DNA of 22,759 nt from Candidatus Falkowiibacteriota bacterium (GTDB lineage Bacteria > Patescibacteriota > Patescibacteriia > Patescibacteriales > UBA12465). The position numbers were made by a program, and so were the translations under genes. The DNA lies in NCBI GenBank assembly GCA_903937325.1, contig CAIZYV010000045.1, positions 1 to 22,759 of the forward strand. The letters run 5' to 3'. This document shows positions 1 through 6,463 of this stretch, in pieces. The notes beneath the pieces were generated by a model. The model saw only the letters and a list, made by a program, of their open reading frames with translations, was not told where the DNA came from and made no database searches. How positions within the stretch are numbered: position 1 is the stretch's first letter; every line of letters begins with the position of its first letter.

Positions 1-129
1 AATATATTCTATTAATTTATCAATTATTTCTTTATCTTTTTTACCTCTATTTTTAATCCTATAGCCATCTTTCAAGCTAAACCTATGGGCGGCTAAAAAA
101 TTTTCTGGCTGCAAAGTATAAGCGGCCAT
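1..129 (-). CDS. Partial hypothetical protein, N-terminus only
   Basis: An open frame runs from an ATG at 129 to the left edge of the window, 43 codons without a stop. It begins MAAYTLQPENFLAAH and continues with a charged stretch rich in Lys, Asp and Ile. An in-frame TAG lies just upstream and no other start codon is available, so this is the only possible start. An AAAGAG sequence directly precedes the ATG, too close to be a good ribosome binding site. The gene lies downstream of tRNA-Gln and the GC-rich repeat block and has no convincing promoter of its own: a TATAAT at 171-166 lacks a -35 box. I do not recognise the family, and the fragment could also be a chance frame. Confidence 0.4.
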   Translation of the reverse strand, partial: MAAYTLQPENFLAAHRFSLKDGYRIKNRGKKDKEIIDKLIEYI

Positions 130-183
130 CTCTTTATAATTAACCTATTTATACTCTAACACATAATTATATTTAGAAAAACA

Positions 184-200
184 GGACGTGGATTCGAACC
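184..200 (-). repeat. Degenerate third copy of the tRNA-Gln T-arm end
   Basis: The plus strand reads ggac-gt-ggattcgaacc, which matches the tRNA-Gln T-arm/acceptor junction at 572-588 at 15 of 17 positions. No anticodon arm or acceptor pairing can be folded around it on the minus strand, so it is not a tRNA gene. It may be a decayed tRNA 3' end, related to the better copy at 335-353, or a chance match. Confidence 0.35.
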
Positions 201-298
201 AATATGGACCAATAAAATCAAGGGGTTTATGTAATTTGCTACAAATATCCCAAAAAGGTTCGAACTGGCTTGGAGCTTAAAATGTGTCTAATGTTAAA
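201..298. other. Non-coding stretch, no recognised feature
   Basis: No open frame or complete RNA fold is apparent. A T-arm-like string, ggttcgaactgg, occurs on the plus strand near 258-269 without supporting tRNA structure. The stretch separates two tRNA 3'-end-like sequences and may be decayed insertion material. Confidence 0.3.
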
Positions 299-329
299 AC
301 AAAAACAGGCTTTTAAAACCTGTTTTTGT
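299..329. terminator. Bidirectional intrinsic terminator
   Basis: A perfect 11-bp inverted repeat (acaaaaacagg at 299-309, cctgtttttgt at 319-329) encloses a 9-nt loop. Because the stem begins in A-runs and ends in T-runs, the transcript ends in a U-rich tract in either direction. It lies just beyond the tRNA-Gln 3'-end duplicate at 335-353 and would stop transcripts leaving the repeat block toward the partial gene at the window edge. Confidence 0.65.
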
Positions 330-334
330 GTTTT

Positions 335-353
335 GCTCGGGGACAGGGATTCG
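335..353 (-). repeat. Direct repeat of the tRNA-Gln 3' end (possible att remnant)
   Basis: The 19-nt plus-strand sequence gctcggggacagggattcg is identical to 566-584, which covers the 3' half of the tRNA-Gln T-loop, the 3' T-stem strand, the acceptor strand, the discriminator and one base beyond. The two copies are in the same orientation, 231 bp apart. Duplication of a tRNA 3' end from the T-loop outward is the known pattern left by tyrosine-recombinase integration into tRNA genes. No integrase gene is visible here, so integration is inferred; local duplication is the alternative. Confidence 0.6.
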
Positions 354-534
354 GCCACACGTCGCTAAGTCTCGCTTGTCTCACTTCGTTCGACTGCGCT
401 CACTAAGCGCTCTGGCCTGGCCTCGCGGTGCTCACTGCCTTCGCCTAAAGCTCAGGCAGTTTCACACATCGCTCCGGCTTTCTCATCCCTGCCGCAAGCC
501 ACTCAAGTGGCTTGCTTCCCCTTCGCTCGTATCA
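354..534. other. GC-rich, palindrome-rich block between the tRNA 3'-end repeats
   Basis: This stretch is clearly richer in G and C than its AT-rich surroundings. On the minus strand it is built from variants of GAGCGA, GTGAG and AGCGA. It contains several inverted repeats: gcgct/agcgc (396-400/406-410), actgcct/aggcagt (434-440/454-460) and a perfect gcaagccact/agtggcttgc (494-503/506-515). A plus-strand frame crosses the region, but it reads through both tRNA 3'-end copies and resembles no protein, so I treat it as spurious. It could be a structured RNA trailing tRNA-Gln, a small non-autonomous element, or a family of intergenic palindromic repeats. Confidence 0.5.
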
Positions 535-558
535 AAAAAGCGCCAAAAGGCGCTTTTT
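535..558 (-). terminator. Intrinsic terminator of tRNA-Gln
   Basis: A 10-bp stem (aaaaagcgcc at 535-544, ggcgcttttt at 549-558) with an AAAA loop lies 8 nt beyond the 3' end of tRNA-Gln. Read on the minus strand it is a GC-rich hairpin followed by a T-run. The sequence is nearly symmetrical and could also act on plus-strand transcripts. Confidence 0.7.
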
Positions 559-566
559 CTCACTCG

Positions 567-637
567 CTCGGGGACAGGGATTCGAACCCCGATAAACAGG
601 ACCAGAACCTGTTGTCCTACCATTAGACGATCCCCGA
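567..637 (-). tRNA. tRNA-Gln (anticodon CUG)
   Basis: The minus strand folds into a complete cloverleaf. The 7-bp acceptor pairs TCGGGGA with TCCCCGA. The D-stem pairs GTCT with GGAC around AATGGTA. The anticodon stem ACAGG/CCTGT holds the loop TTCTGGT, giving anticodon CTG. The T-arm is CGGGG-TTCGAAT-CCCTG. The discriminator is G, as expected for glutamine tRNAs, and CCA is not encoded. The gene is 71 nt, and its 3' end is duplicated at 335-353. Confidence 0.95.
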
Positions 638-639
638 AT

Positions 640-670
640 AAAAATAGCTTTATTACTTAAAGCCATTTTT
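640..670 (-). terminator. Terminator-like hairpin between lysS and tRNA-Gln
   Basis: A 12-bp stem with one G-T pair (640-651 with 659-670, 7-nt loop) is followed on the minus strand by a T-rich tail, as expected of the terminator of the greA-lysS transcript. It ends only 2 nt before the tRNA-Gln acceptor and lies downstream of the predicted tRNA promoter, so a tRNA primary transcript would also contain it. Confidence 0.55.
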
Positions 671-682
671 GCTGATATTGGT

Positions 683-710
683 ATTATAACAATTACTTAT
701 TTTTTTTCAA
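683..710 (-). promoter_or_regulatory. Predicted promoter of tRNA-Gln
   Basis: On the minus strand, TTGAAA (710-705), a 16-nt spacer and TATAAT (688-683) form a sigma70-type promoter. A TGT directly before the -10 makes it an extended -10. The -35 box lies inside the last codons of lysS. The expected start near 676 would give a leader of about 39 nt that includes the hairpin at 640-670. Confidence 0.5.
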
Positions 711-2211
711 GGGCTTCTTTACCATCCCCTTTCTCTATTTCCCTTTTCGGGCGCATTAAAGGGAAAAGTGTGACTTCTCTAATCGGCTTATCGGCCATAA
801 AGGCAAATAATCTTTCCCCAACACCAAAACCGCAGGTCGGCGGCATGCCGTGTTCTAGCATCTCAACAAATTCCCAATCGGGCATCATTGCTTCTTTATC
901 ACCTCGATCAATAAGTTTTTGTTGTGCTTCAAAGCGTTCGCGCTGATCAACTGGATCATTTAATTCCGAAAAACCATTACCAACTTCACTGCCAGCGATA
1001 ATTACTTGAAATCTTTCCGTTAACTCGGTATTTTCTTCTTTTGCCTTGGAAAGAGGCGAAACTAATTTCGGATGGTTAACAAGAAATACTGGTCCAGCGA
1101 TATTGCGGCGGCAATATTTCCACAAAGTATCAGTTAATCTTTCTCTGTTATCTCCCTCATATTTAACTTTTAATTCATCCAACTTTATCTTCATCTCTTT
1201 TTCTGTTGCTTTTAAGACATCAATACCGGTCTTATCTAGCACTGCCTGCCGATAATCTAAACGAGGCCATTCCCCAGCTAAATCATATTCCATCCCCTTG
1301 GTACTGAATTTAGTGCGGCCAAAAACTTTTTCAGCGATTTCCTGATACATCTCTTGCACTAATTTCATGCCAGATTCGTAATTTGCATAAGCCCAATAGA
1401 ATTCCATATTCGTGAATTCTTGGAGATGATCGGGGCTGGAGCCTTCATTGCGGTAAACGCGGCCGATTTCAAAAACTTTTTCAAAGCCGGCGGCCATCAA
1501 ACGCTTCTGCCATAATTCACCAACAGAAATACGCAAAAAAACATCAAGGTCAAAATCATCGTGATGAGTGCGGAAAGGGTTAGCTTCAGCGCCACCGGTC
1601 GTTGTTTCTAAAGTCGGGGTCTCGACTTCAAAAAAAGCATGGCGTTTCATAAAATCACGAATTACCTCCCAAAATAATGCTTTTTTATAAAATAATTCCC
1701 TAGTATCGGGGTTAAGTAAAATATCAAGATAACGGCGGCGATAACGCTCATCCTCATCTTTTAGTCCATACCAAGCATCCGGAATTGGCGCAATTGCTTT
1801 AGTTAAAAGACGCCATTCTTTAACCATTAAACTTTTTTCTCCTCGATGAGTTAAAAAGGCCACTCCGTCAGCTTCGATAAAATCACCCGTATCAACAGAT
1901 TTAATAAAAAGCTTATAACTCTCATCACCTAATTCTTTTTTAGAAAAAGCCAATTGAATAGTGCCGGAGACATCTTCTAAATTAGCAAAAGTAAGATTAC
2001 CGTGACTACGTAAACTGCGCAGGCGCCCGGCTAAAATAAGCCTTTCCTGAGAATCATTAAATTTATCAAAATTAGAAAAAATCTGAGCCACTTCATGATC
2101 ACGTTTAGTGGACGAGGGATAAGGGTTTATACCGGATGCCTTTAAAAAAGCCAGCTTTTTTAAGCGCTCTTCACGTTCACTGCCGGGGACGAGATTTTGT
2201 TCCGTGCTCAT
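697..2211 (-). CDS. lysS: Lysyl-tRNA synthetase, class II
   Basis: This enzyme attaches lysine to tRNA-Lys in the cytoplasm. The 504-residue product has the usual bacterial length and order: an N-terminal OB-fold anticodon-binding domain (about residues 56-140), then the class II catalytic core. Motif 1 lies around FFEVETPTLE (194-203), motif 2 is FEIGRVYRNEG followed by EFTNMEFYWAY (about 247-275), and motif 3 near the C-terminus contains GFGVGERL and FPLMRP. Common LysRS sequences have RHNPEFT in motif 2 and a GIDR-type motif 3; here DHLQEFT and GVGERL replace them, a divergence that does not disturb the core arginines. The start lies 5 nt after the greA stop without a clear ribosome binding site, which suggests translational coupling. 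The gene ends in TAA just before the tRNA-Gln promoter. Confidence 0.95.
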   Translation of the reverse strand: MSTEQNLVPGSEREERLKKLAFLKASGINPYPSSTKRDHEVAQIFSNFDKFNDSQERLILAGRLRSLRSHGNLTFANLEDVSGTIQLAFSKKELGDESYKLFIKSVDTGDFIEADGVAFLTHRGEKSLMVKEWRLLTKAIAPIPDAWYGLKDEDERYRRRYLDILLNPDTRELFYKKALFWEVIRDFMKRHAFFEVETPTLETTTGGAEANPFRTHHDDFDLDVFLRISVGELWQKRLMAAGFEKVFEIGRVYRNEGSSPDHLQEFTNMEFYWAYANYESGMKLVQEMYQEIAEKVFGRTKFSTKGMEYDLAGEWPRLDYRQAVLDKTGIDVLKATEKEMKIKLDELKVKYEGDNRERLTDTLWKYCRRNIAGPVFLVNHPKLVSPLSKAKEENTELTERFQVIIAGSEVGNGFSELNDPVDQRERFEAQQKLIDRGDKEAMMPDWEFVEMLEHGMPPTCGFGVGERLFAFMADKPIREVTLFPLMRPKREIEKGDGKEALEKK

Positions 2212-2216
2212 ATATT

Positions 2217-2675
2217 TTAATCGATTTTAACGATTTTATATTCCACTTGCCCTCTGGGTGTTTCCACTTTTAACACTGCCCCTTTTTTCTTTCCCAAAAA
2301 AGCAACACCTAAAGGCGATTCGTTGGAAATTTTACCGTTTAAAGGATCGGCCTCATTAAAACTAACTAGAGTATAACTTTTTTCTTTACCGTCAGATTTT
2401 ACAGTAACGTGTGATCCCATGGTAACTTCTTCATGACCACCAGAATTATCAACCACAGTCACATTCTTTAACATATTAATTAATTCTAAAACGCGACCTT
2501 CATTTAAGGCTTGAGCATCCTTTGCTTCACTGTATTCAGCGTTTTCACTTAAATCACCGAGATCTTTAGCACGTTCAATACGTTCAGCAATTTCTCGGCG
2601 CTTGACGGTACTAAGATGATTAAACTCATCCTGTAATTTGTCATAGCCCTCTTGAGTGATGATTTGATCAGACAT
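2217..2675 (-). CDS. greA: Transcription elongation factor GreA
   Basis: GreA enters the RNA polymerase secondary channel and stimulates cleavage of backtracked transcripts. The 152-residue product is close to the family length. The N-terminal coiled coil (about 8-75) carries GDLSENAEYSEAKDAQ at its tip, with D41 and E44 as the acidic residues needed for cleavage. The C-terminal FKBP-like domain includes the typical NGKISNESPLGVAFLGKKKG segment. It is the first gene of a two-gene unit with lysS; greA-lysS adjacency is common in bacteria. The ATG at 2675 gives the canonical N-terminus. A promoter and a leader hairpin lie just upstream. Confidence 0.95.
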   Translation of the reverse strand: MSDQIITQEGYDKLQDEFNHLSTVKRREIAERIERAKDLGDLSENAEYSEAKDAQALNEGRVLELINMLKNVTVVDNSGGHEEVTMGSHVTVKSDGKEKSYTLVSFNEADPLNGKISNESPLGVAFLGKKKGAVLKVETPRGQVEYKIVKID

Positions 2676-2695
2676 AAATAAAAATTAAGATTAAA

Positions 2696-2724
2696 GCGTT
2701 TGCTTGAATATTCAGCGCAAACGC
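2696..2724. promoter_or_regulatory. Leader hairpin of greA
   Basis: A perfect 8-bp inverted repeat (gcgtttgc at 2696-2703, gcaaacgc at 2717-2724) encloses a 13-nt loop that is itself partly palindromic (tgaatattca). It lies between the predicted greA start site near 2732 and the ATG at 2675. On the minus strand it is followed by TTTAATC rather than a T-run, so it is a weak terminator candidate for the polysaccharide operon and may instead be a 5' UTR structure. Confidence 0.4.
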
Positions 2725-2738
2725 GGCGATTAGTATGT

Positions 2739-2767
2739 ATTATAAATGATTTTTTTTGATAAAACAA
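2739..2767 (-). promoter_or_regulatory. Predicted promoter of greA-lysS
   Basis: On the minus strand, TTGTTT (2767-2762), a 17-nt spacer and a consensus TATAAT (2744-2739) lie over the stop codon of the upstream ligase gene. The expected start is near 2732, about 57 nt before the greA ATG. Confidence 0.5.
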
Positions 2768-4215
2768 GAGGAAAATAAGAGAAAACTCAAGCCCAAGGGG
2801 TGATTAAGATAGGGTGTAAATATGTTGACAATCATTAAAAATAATAGGCTAGTAAAAAGAGCTAGATAAATTGTGGATGATTCTTTTCGAGCTTGCTTAT
2901 ACAGACTTTTTAGTAAAAATAAGAGGAAGACAAGATAAATTCCCAAACCGATAAAACCAATTTTTAGCCAAGTATCAAGATAGGCCCACTCAAAAGCATA
3001 ACTGGTATACCAACCATTGGGATTTTTAGCAAGAACTCGCGGATCTTGAGAATAATAAGAGACTTCTGCGCCAAAGCCCTGCCCTAATAAATAATTGTGG
3101 CTAATCGATTGCCAAAGGTTAGGTAGGAGCGCCCAGCGCGAAGCGACAGCCGCTTCGTTCCCTTGAAAAGCTAAACGATCAGCTAGAGCGCCGGCTGAGA
3201 GTCCGGCCTGAGGATCAGGAAAAGGAAATTTAACCGTTATAAAAATTAAGAAAGCGGCACCAACTAAAGATATCACAAAATAAAAGATGGCGCGGATATA
3301 TTGGCGCCAAGCAAAACGAAAATAAAAAATTGCACTAATTATCCCAGCTAAAGCAAAGGCTAACCAAAAACTGCGCGACATACTGATAATAATTGTCGCC
3401 AAGAACAAAGACAAAGCAGAAATTAAAGACCAAAATTGCCAGCTTCGCCAAGAAGAAACTTTAAGCCGGGGCCAAAAGGCCAGAAAAAAAGCAATTGGCA
3501 TAAATATCTGTGACTGGATAAAAACTCTCTGCCAACCGCCACCCATGGCCGTTATCTCACCTATACCACTACGTCTTAACCAAAGATAGATGTCGGGCAT
3601 GACAAGTAAATTGTGGGAAAAAATAAAAAGAAAAATGAGGGTCTTTAAGGCTAAAAAAAGACTAGCTAAGAAAAATACTTTTATCAATCGCTCTGGTTGC
3701 CCCGTATCTTCTTTTTTATAAACTAATAATATGGGAATAATCAAGCTTAAATATAACCAAGCATTAACATCGCTTAAGATATTAATTGGCGCATGCCTGT
3801 TTGTTAAACCGCGTATAAGGGCTATTAAAATGAAAAAAGCAAAAAGTAAAAGAAAGGGCCAAAAGGGGTAAGAACGTCCATATTTTTCCCAAGTCTTTCG
3901 CCAACCCTGGCGGCTAATTATAATCAAACTCGCCAGCATCAAGGCCGCCCAAATAGCTAAACGTAGAGATATGGGGAAATTAAAAATAACAGCGGAAAAA
4001 AGATGGCCCTTAGAGCCAATAACTAATTCAACTAAAGCTAGTAAAACGCCATTTTCTAAAGAATATAAAGACAAGAAAAAAACCGCCGCAAAAGAGACGA
4101 TTAAACAATAAGGCTGTAAAAATGGCAGAAAATAAGCGGTAAAAGAAAGTAATTCTACCAGAATTATCAGAGAAAAAAGAAAAAAATAAGGATGGCGAGG
4201 CTTAAATAACGACAT
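2740..4215 (-). CDS. O-antigen ligase/polymerase-like membrane protein (Wzy_C type)
   Basis: This 491-residue protein is almost wholly hydrophobic, with about ten to twelve predicted membrane spans and one longer extracytoplasmic loop late in the sequence. The pattern and the motifs SRSFWLAFA (about residue 279) and HNYLLGQGFG (about residue 372) are typical of the O-antigen ligase/polymerase family, which transfers or joins undecaprenyl-linked glycans on the outer face of the membrane. It is the last gene of the polysaccharide operon and starts 4 nt after the DUF192 gene. Whether it acts as ligase or polymerase cannot be decided from sequence. In a cell without a classical outer membrane, glycan polymerisation or glycosylation of a surface protein is more plausible than LPS ligation. 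Confidence 0.85.
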   Translation of the reverse strand: MSLFKPRHPYFFLFSLIILVELLSFTAYFLPFLQPYCLIVSFAAVFFLSLYSLENGVLLALVELVIGSKGHLFSAVIFNFPISLRLAIWAALMLASLIIISRQGWRKTWEKYGRSYPFWPFLLLFAFFILIALIRGLTNRHAPINILSDVNAWLYLSLIIPILLVYKKEDTGQPERLIKVFFLASLFLALKTLIFLFIFSHNLLVMPDIYLWLRRSGIGEITAMGGGWQRVFIQSQIFMPIAFFLAFWPRLKVSSWRSWQFWSLISALSLFLATIIISMSRSFWLAFALAGIISAIFYFRFAWRQYIRAIFYFVISLVGAAFLIFITVKFPFPDPQAGLSAGALADRLAFQGNEAAVASRWALLPNLWQSISHNYLLGQGFGAEVSYYSQDPRVLAKNPNGWYTSYAFEWAYLDTWLKIGFIGLGIYLVFLLFLLKSLYKQARKESSTIYLALFTSLLFLMIVNIFTPYLNHPLGLSFLLFSSCFIKKNHL

Positions 4216-4219
4216 AATT

Positions 4220-4690
4220 TTACCAAGAAACTAAAGTGCCGACACCCAATCGGCAAGCCTGACTACGACCGGCATTTATTTCCAACACTGCGTCTACTGG
4301 TGCGCCGCTATGATAAGAACTGCTCGGATGAGCGTCTTCAGGGGGCAAATCATGATATAAATTAATTATACGATGGTCACGGATAAAAACAATATCTAGA
4401 GGAAAATTCATTTTTCTCATAACAAAAGTACGATCGGAGGTATCGGCAAATAAAAAAAGCATGCCTTCGTCTGCTGCTATTTTATTTCTCCCGGACAAAC
4501 CTCGATATTGTCCATAGGCACTCTGCACTTTTTCTACTTGAAAAATACACGCGCCCGCTTGTAAGTTTTGTTTATTTTTTAATAAAAAAATAACGAAAAA
4601 AACAAGAATGATAAAAAATAAACCCGTACTTGTTAGACAGAATACCTTATGATGATGATAATATTTTTTAGTTATCTCAAGCCAAGCCAT
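4220..4690 (-). CDS. DUF192 family membrane-anchored protein
   Basis: The 156-residue product has a short His-rich cytoplasmic N-terminus (YYHHHK), one membrane span (about 18-37) and an extracytoplasmic DUF192 domain (about 58-155). Family hallmarks are GLSGRNKIAADEGMLFLF, then FVMRKMNFPLDIVFI, and the closing LEINAG. The biochemical role of DUF192 is unknown; it usually occurs as small exported or anchored proteins. Its ATG lies inside the end of the preceding glycosyltransferase gene (14-bp overlap), and it is followed 4 nt later by the ligase gene, so translation is probably coupled. Its place inside a glycan operon suggests, without proof, a surface role. Confidence 0.85.
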   Translation of the reverse strand: MAWLEITKKYYHHHKVFCLTSTGLFFIILVFFVIFLLKNKQNLQAGACIFQVEKVQSAYGQYRGLSGRNKIAADEGMLFLFADTSDRTFVMRKMNFPLDIVFIRDHRIINLYHDLPPEDAHPSSSYHSGAPVDAVLEINAGRSQACRLGVGTLVSW

Positions 4691-5378
4691 GCTTTTGTTT
4701 AATAATTACCATTGCCGCCTTATATTTTTTCACGCTAGGTAAAAAGGGGCATAATTTATAAGCGAAAGAAGGTAGCCAAGAACTGATATTTCCTCCGGTA
4801 GCAATCTTAAATAAAGTTTTTTCTAACCAAACACCACTTTTCCCTTGTGCGAGCATCGTTAACCACAAGTCCCAATCTTGAAATTTTTTAATACTTTCAT
4901 CCCAGCCACTAACAGGAAAATCAGAACGACGAATAAGCGCCATTGTATGAATATAAGGAGCTAAGCGTAGTTTTGCCGCTTCAAAAGGGCCAACCTTAAA
5001 AAGTTTATTACCCCAAAGAAAAGAAGGATAGGCATAACTAGCCGAAGGATTATTTTGTAAGACTTGCCAAAGAGATTGTAAAGCTTCCGGACATAGATCG
5101 GCGTCAGCATCACAAAAAAATAAATATTCACCTTGTGCCTCCCTGAATCCTCGGTTGCGGGCAGAAGGAGCGCCGTGGTTATCTTGATTAATGAAAACAA
5201 AACGATTATTTAACTTTGTCTGCGAGCTGAATTCGGTAAATATTTTTTCCGGGTCATCTTTTGAACCATCATTAACGACGATAATCTCCCAGTCATTCAT
5301 TTCTTGGTCAGCGATGCTTTTTAAAGTAACAGCTAATTTTTTTGCTTGGTTATATACGGGAATAATAATAGAAATCAT
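4677..5378 (-). CDS. Glycosyltransferase family 2
   Basis: The 233-residue GT-A fold enzyme should transfer a sugar from a nucleotide-sugar donor to a lipid-linked glycan on the cytoplasmic face. It begins with ISIIIPVYN, has the nucleotide-binding VNDGS (D37) and the metal-binding DAD motif (D90-A91-D92), with the GAPSARNRG helix (about 69-77) between them. A tryptophan- and aspartate-rich segment (SGWDESIKKFQDWDLW) fits the acceptor region, where WD/ED motifs lie in this family. No membrane span is present. The gene starts 5 nt after the GT4 gene, overlaps the next gene by 14 bp, and ends in TGA, which shows that UGA is a stop codon here. Sugar specificity cannot be read. Confidence 0.9.
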   Translation of the reverse strand: MISIIIPVYNQAKKLAVTLKSIADQEMNDWEIIVVNDGSKDDPEKIFTEFSSQTKLNNRFVFINQDNHGAPSARNRGFREAQGEYLFFCDADADLCPEALQSLWQVLQNNPSASYAYPSFLWGNKLFKVGPFEAAKLRLAPYIHTMALIRRSDFPVSGWDESIKKFQDWDLWLTMLAQGKSGVWLEKTLFKIATGGNISSWLPSFAYKLCPFLPSVKKYKAAMVIIKQKHGLA

Positions 5379-5383
5379 AAGCT

Positions 5384-6460
5384 TTAGAGATTATTTAAGC
5401 GCTCTTTTAATTTTTTCGCCTGCCCCGGCCAAGAAAAGTTTTTTTCTGCTCTTTCCCTGCCTCTAACACCTAAGGCGGTAGCTTCCTCAGGATTACTCAT
5501 TAAACGATCAAGTGCTTTTGCAATGTCTTGCGGATCTTCTGGGTCAACTAAAAGTCCATTCAAACCATCAATAACAGCATCACCGACACCGCCGCTTCGA
5601 CCAGCGATGACTGCTTTAGACATTAAATTAGCCTCTAAATAAACAATTCCAAAACCTTCAAAGTCACCATCTAAATCTCGAGAACTGCTTATAAATATAT
5701 CACATAAGTTTAAACAAGACCATTTTTCTTTTTCGTTTAAAAGCCCAGCAAAAATTATTTTGTTCGCTAAAGGACTCTGTGCCGCTTGTTCTTTAAGAGC
5801 AATCATCTCAGGACCATTGCCGGCTAATAAATAAAGCCAATTTGAATATTTTACCAACTCTAAAGCTTTAATTACTTGATCAAAACCCTTGCGCTTAACT
5901 AAACGTCCAATAGAAAAAATTATTTTCTTTCCCGATAAATCATACCGCTCGCGATAATCGGCTTGAATTTTAGCATCGCTTTGACCGACACTGGCGCCGG
6001 GATGAAGAAGAAAAATCTTATCTTGAGAATCAGGCAAAAAAGATAATAATATTTCCCTTACGCGCGAATTGGCACAAACTATTAATTGCGCTTTTTTCAA
6101 AATCAAACGAGTTAGCCAGCGCTTACGTGATATTTTTAAGGCAAAACTGAGATCCATGCCATGTAAGAAAATTCCGAATTTAAACGGGAAAATAAAATTT
6201 AATAATAAAGCAACGGTACCGAGAGGTAAAATTTGACCCAGAAAAACAAAATCGGGCTTTTCCCGTCTTAACACGCGCCATAAAGAAAAAATTGCCTTAC
6301 GCCAGCACCAGGGCCCCTTAGAGCCAACTAAATCGCCATGATTATTATTTAAAAGCACCCAGCTGTCTTCCTGCGGCCAATTTTTCAGTAGATTAGCATA
6401 ATAATTAGCGACGCCGCCGATCTGCGGAGGATATTCCAAAGTGCAAAGCAATAATTTCAT
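5384..6460 (-). CDS. Glycosyltransferase family 4 (GT-B fold)
   Basis: The 358-residue retaining glycosyltransferase probably elongates the lipid-linked surface glycan in the cytoplasm. The N-terminal acceptor domain begins with the glycine-rich EYPPQIGGVANYYANLL (about 9-25). The C-terminal donor domain has the phosphate-contacting GRLVKRKG (R186, K191), AGNGPE (about 213-218) and the E-x7-E signature EGFGIVYLE (E268, E276), followed by GGVGDAVIDGLNGLLVDPED. No transmembrane segment is evident. It lies 3 nt after the flippase gene and 5 nt before the GT2 gene. Donor and linkage are unknown. Confidence 0.9.
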   Translation of the reverse strand: MKLLLCTLEYPPQIGGVANYYANLLKNWPQEDSWVLLNNNHGDLVGSKGPWCWRKAIFSLWRVLRREKPDFVFLGQILPLGTVALLLNFIFPFKFGIFLHGMDLSFALKISRKRWLTRLILKKAQLIVCANSRVREILLSFLPDSQDKIFLLHPGASVGQSDAKIQADYRERYDLSGKKIIFSIGRLVKRKGFDQVIKALELVKYSNWLYLLAGNGPEMIALKEQAAQSPLANKIIFAGLLNEKEKWSCLNLCDIFISSSRDLDGDFEGFGIVYLEANLMSKAVIAGRSGGVGDAVIDGLNGLLVDPEDPQDIAKALDRLMSNPEEATALGVRGRERAEKNFSWPGQAKKLKERLNNL

Positions 6461-6463
6461 AAT

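Noticed and set aside
181..270. A second tRNA gene around the T-arm-like sequences
   Set aside because: No anticodon arm, D-arm or acceptor pairing can be formed on either strand; only isolated T-arm-like words are present.
328..660. 110-codon plus-strand frame through the GC-rich block
   Set aside because: It runs antisense through the tRNA-Gln and its 3'-end duplicate, has repetitive composition and no protein-like pattern.
2872..2884. DnaA-box-like TTGTGGATG
   Set aside because: A single 8-of-9 match inside a membrane protein gene with no cluster or AT-rich unwinding region; expected by chance.
4677..4690. Possible frameshift or gene fusion between GT2 and DUF192
   Set aside because: Both proteins have complete family ends and starts; a 14-bp overlap is normal for coupled genes.
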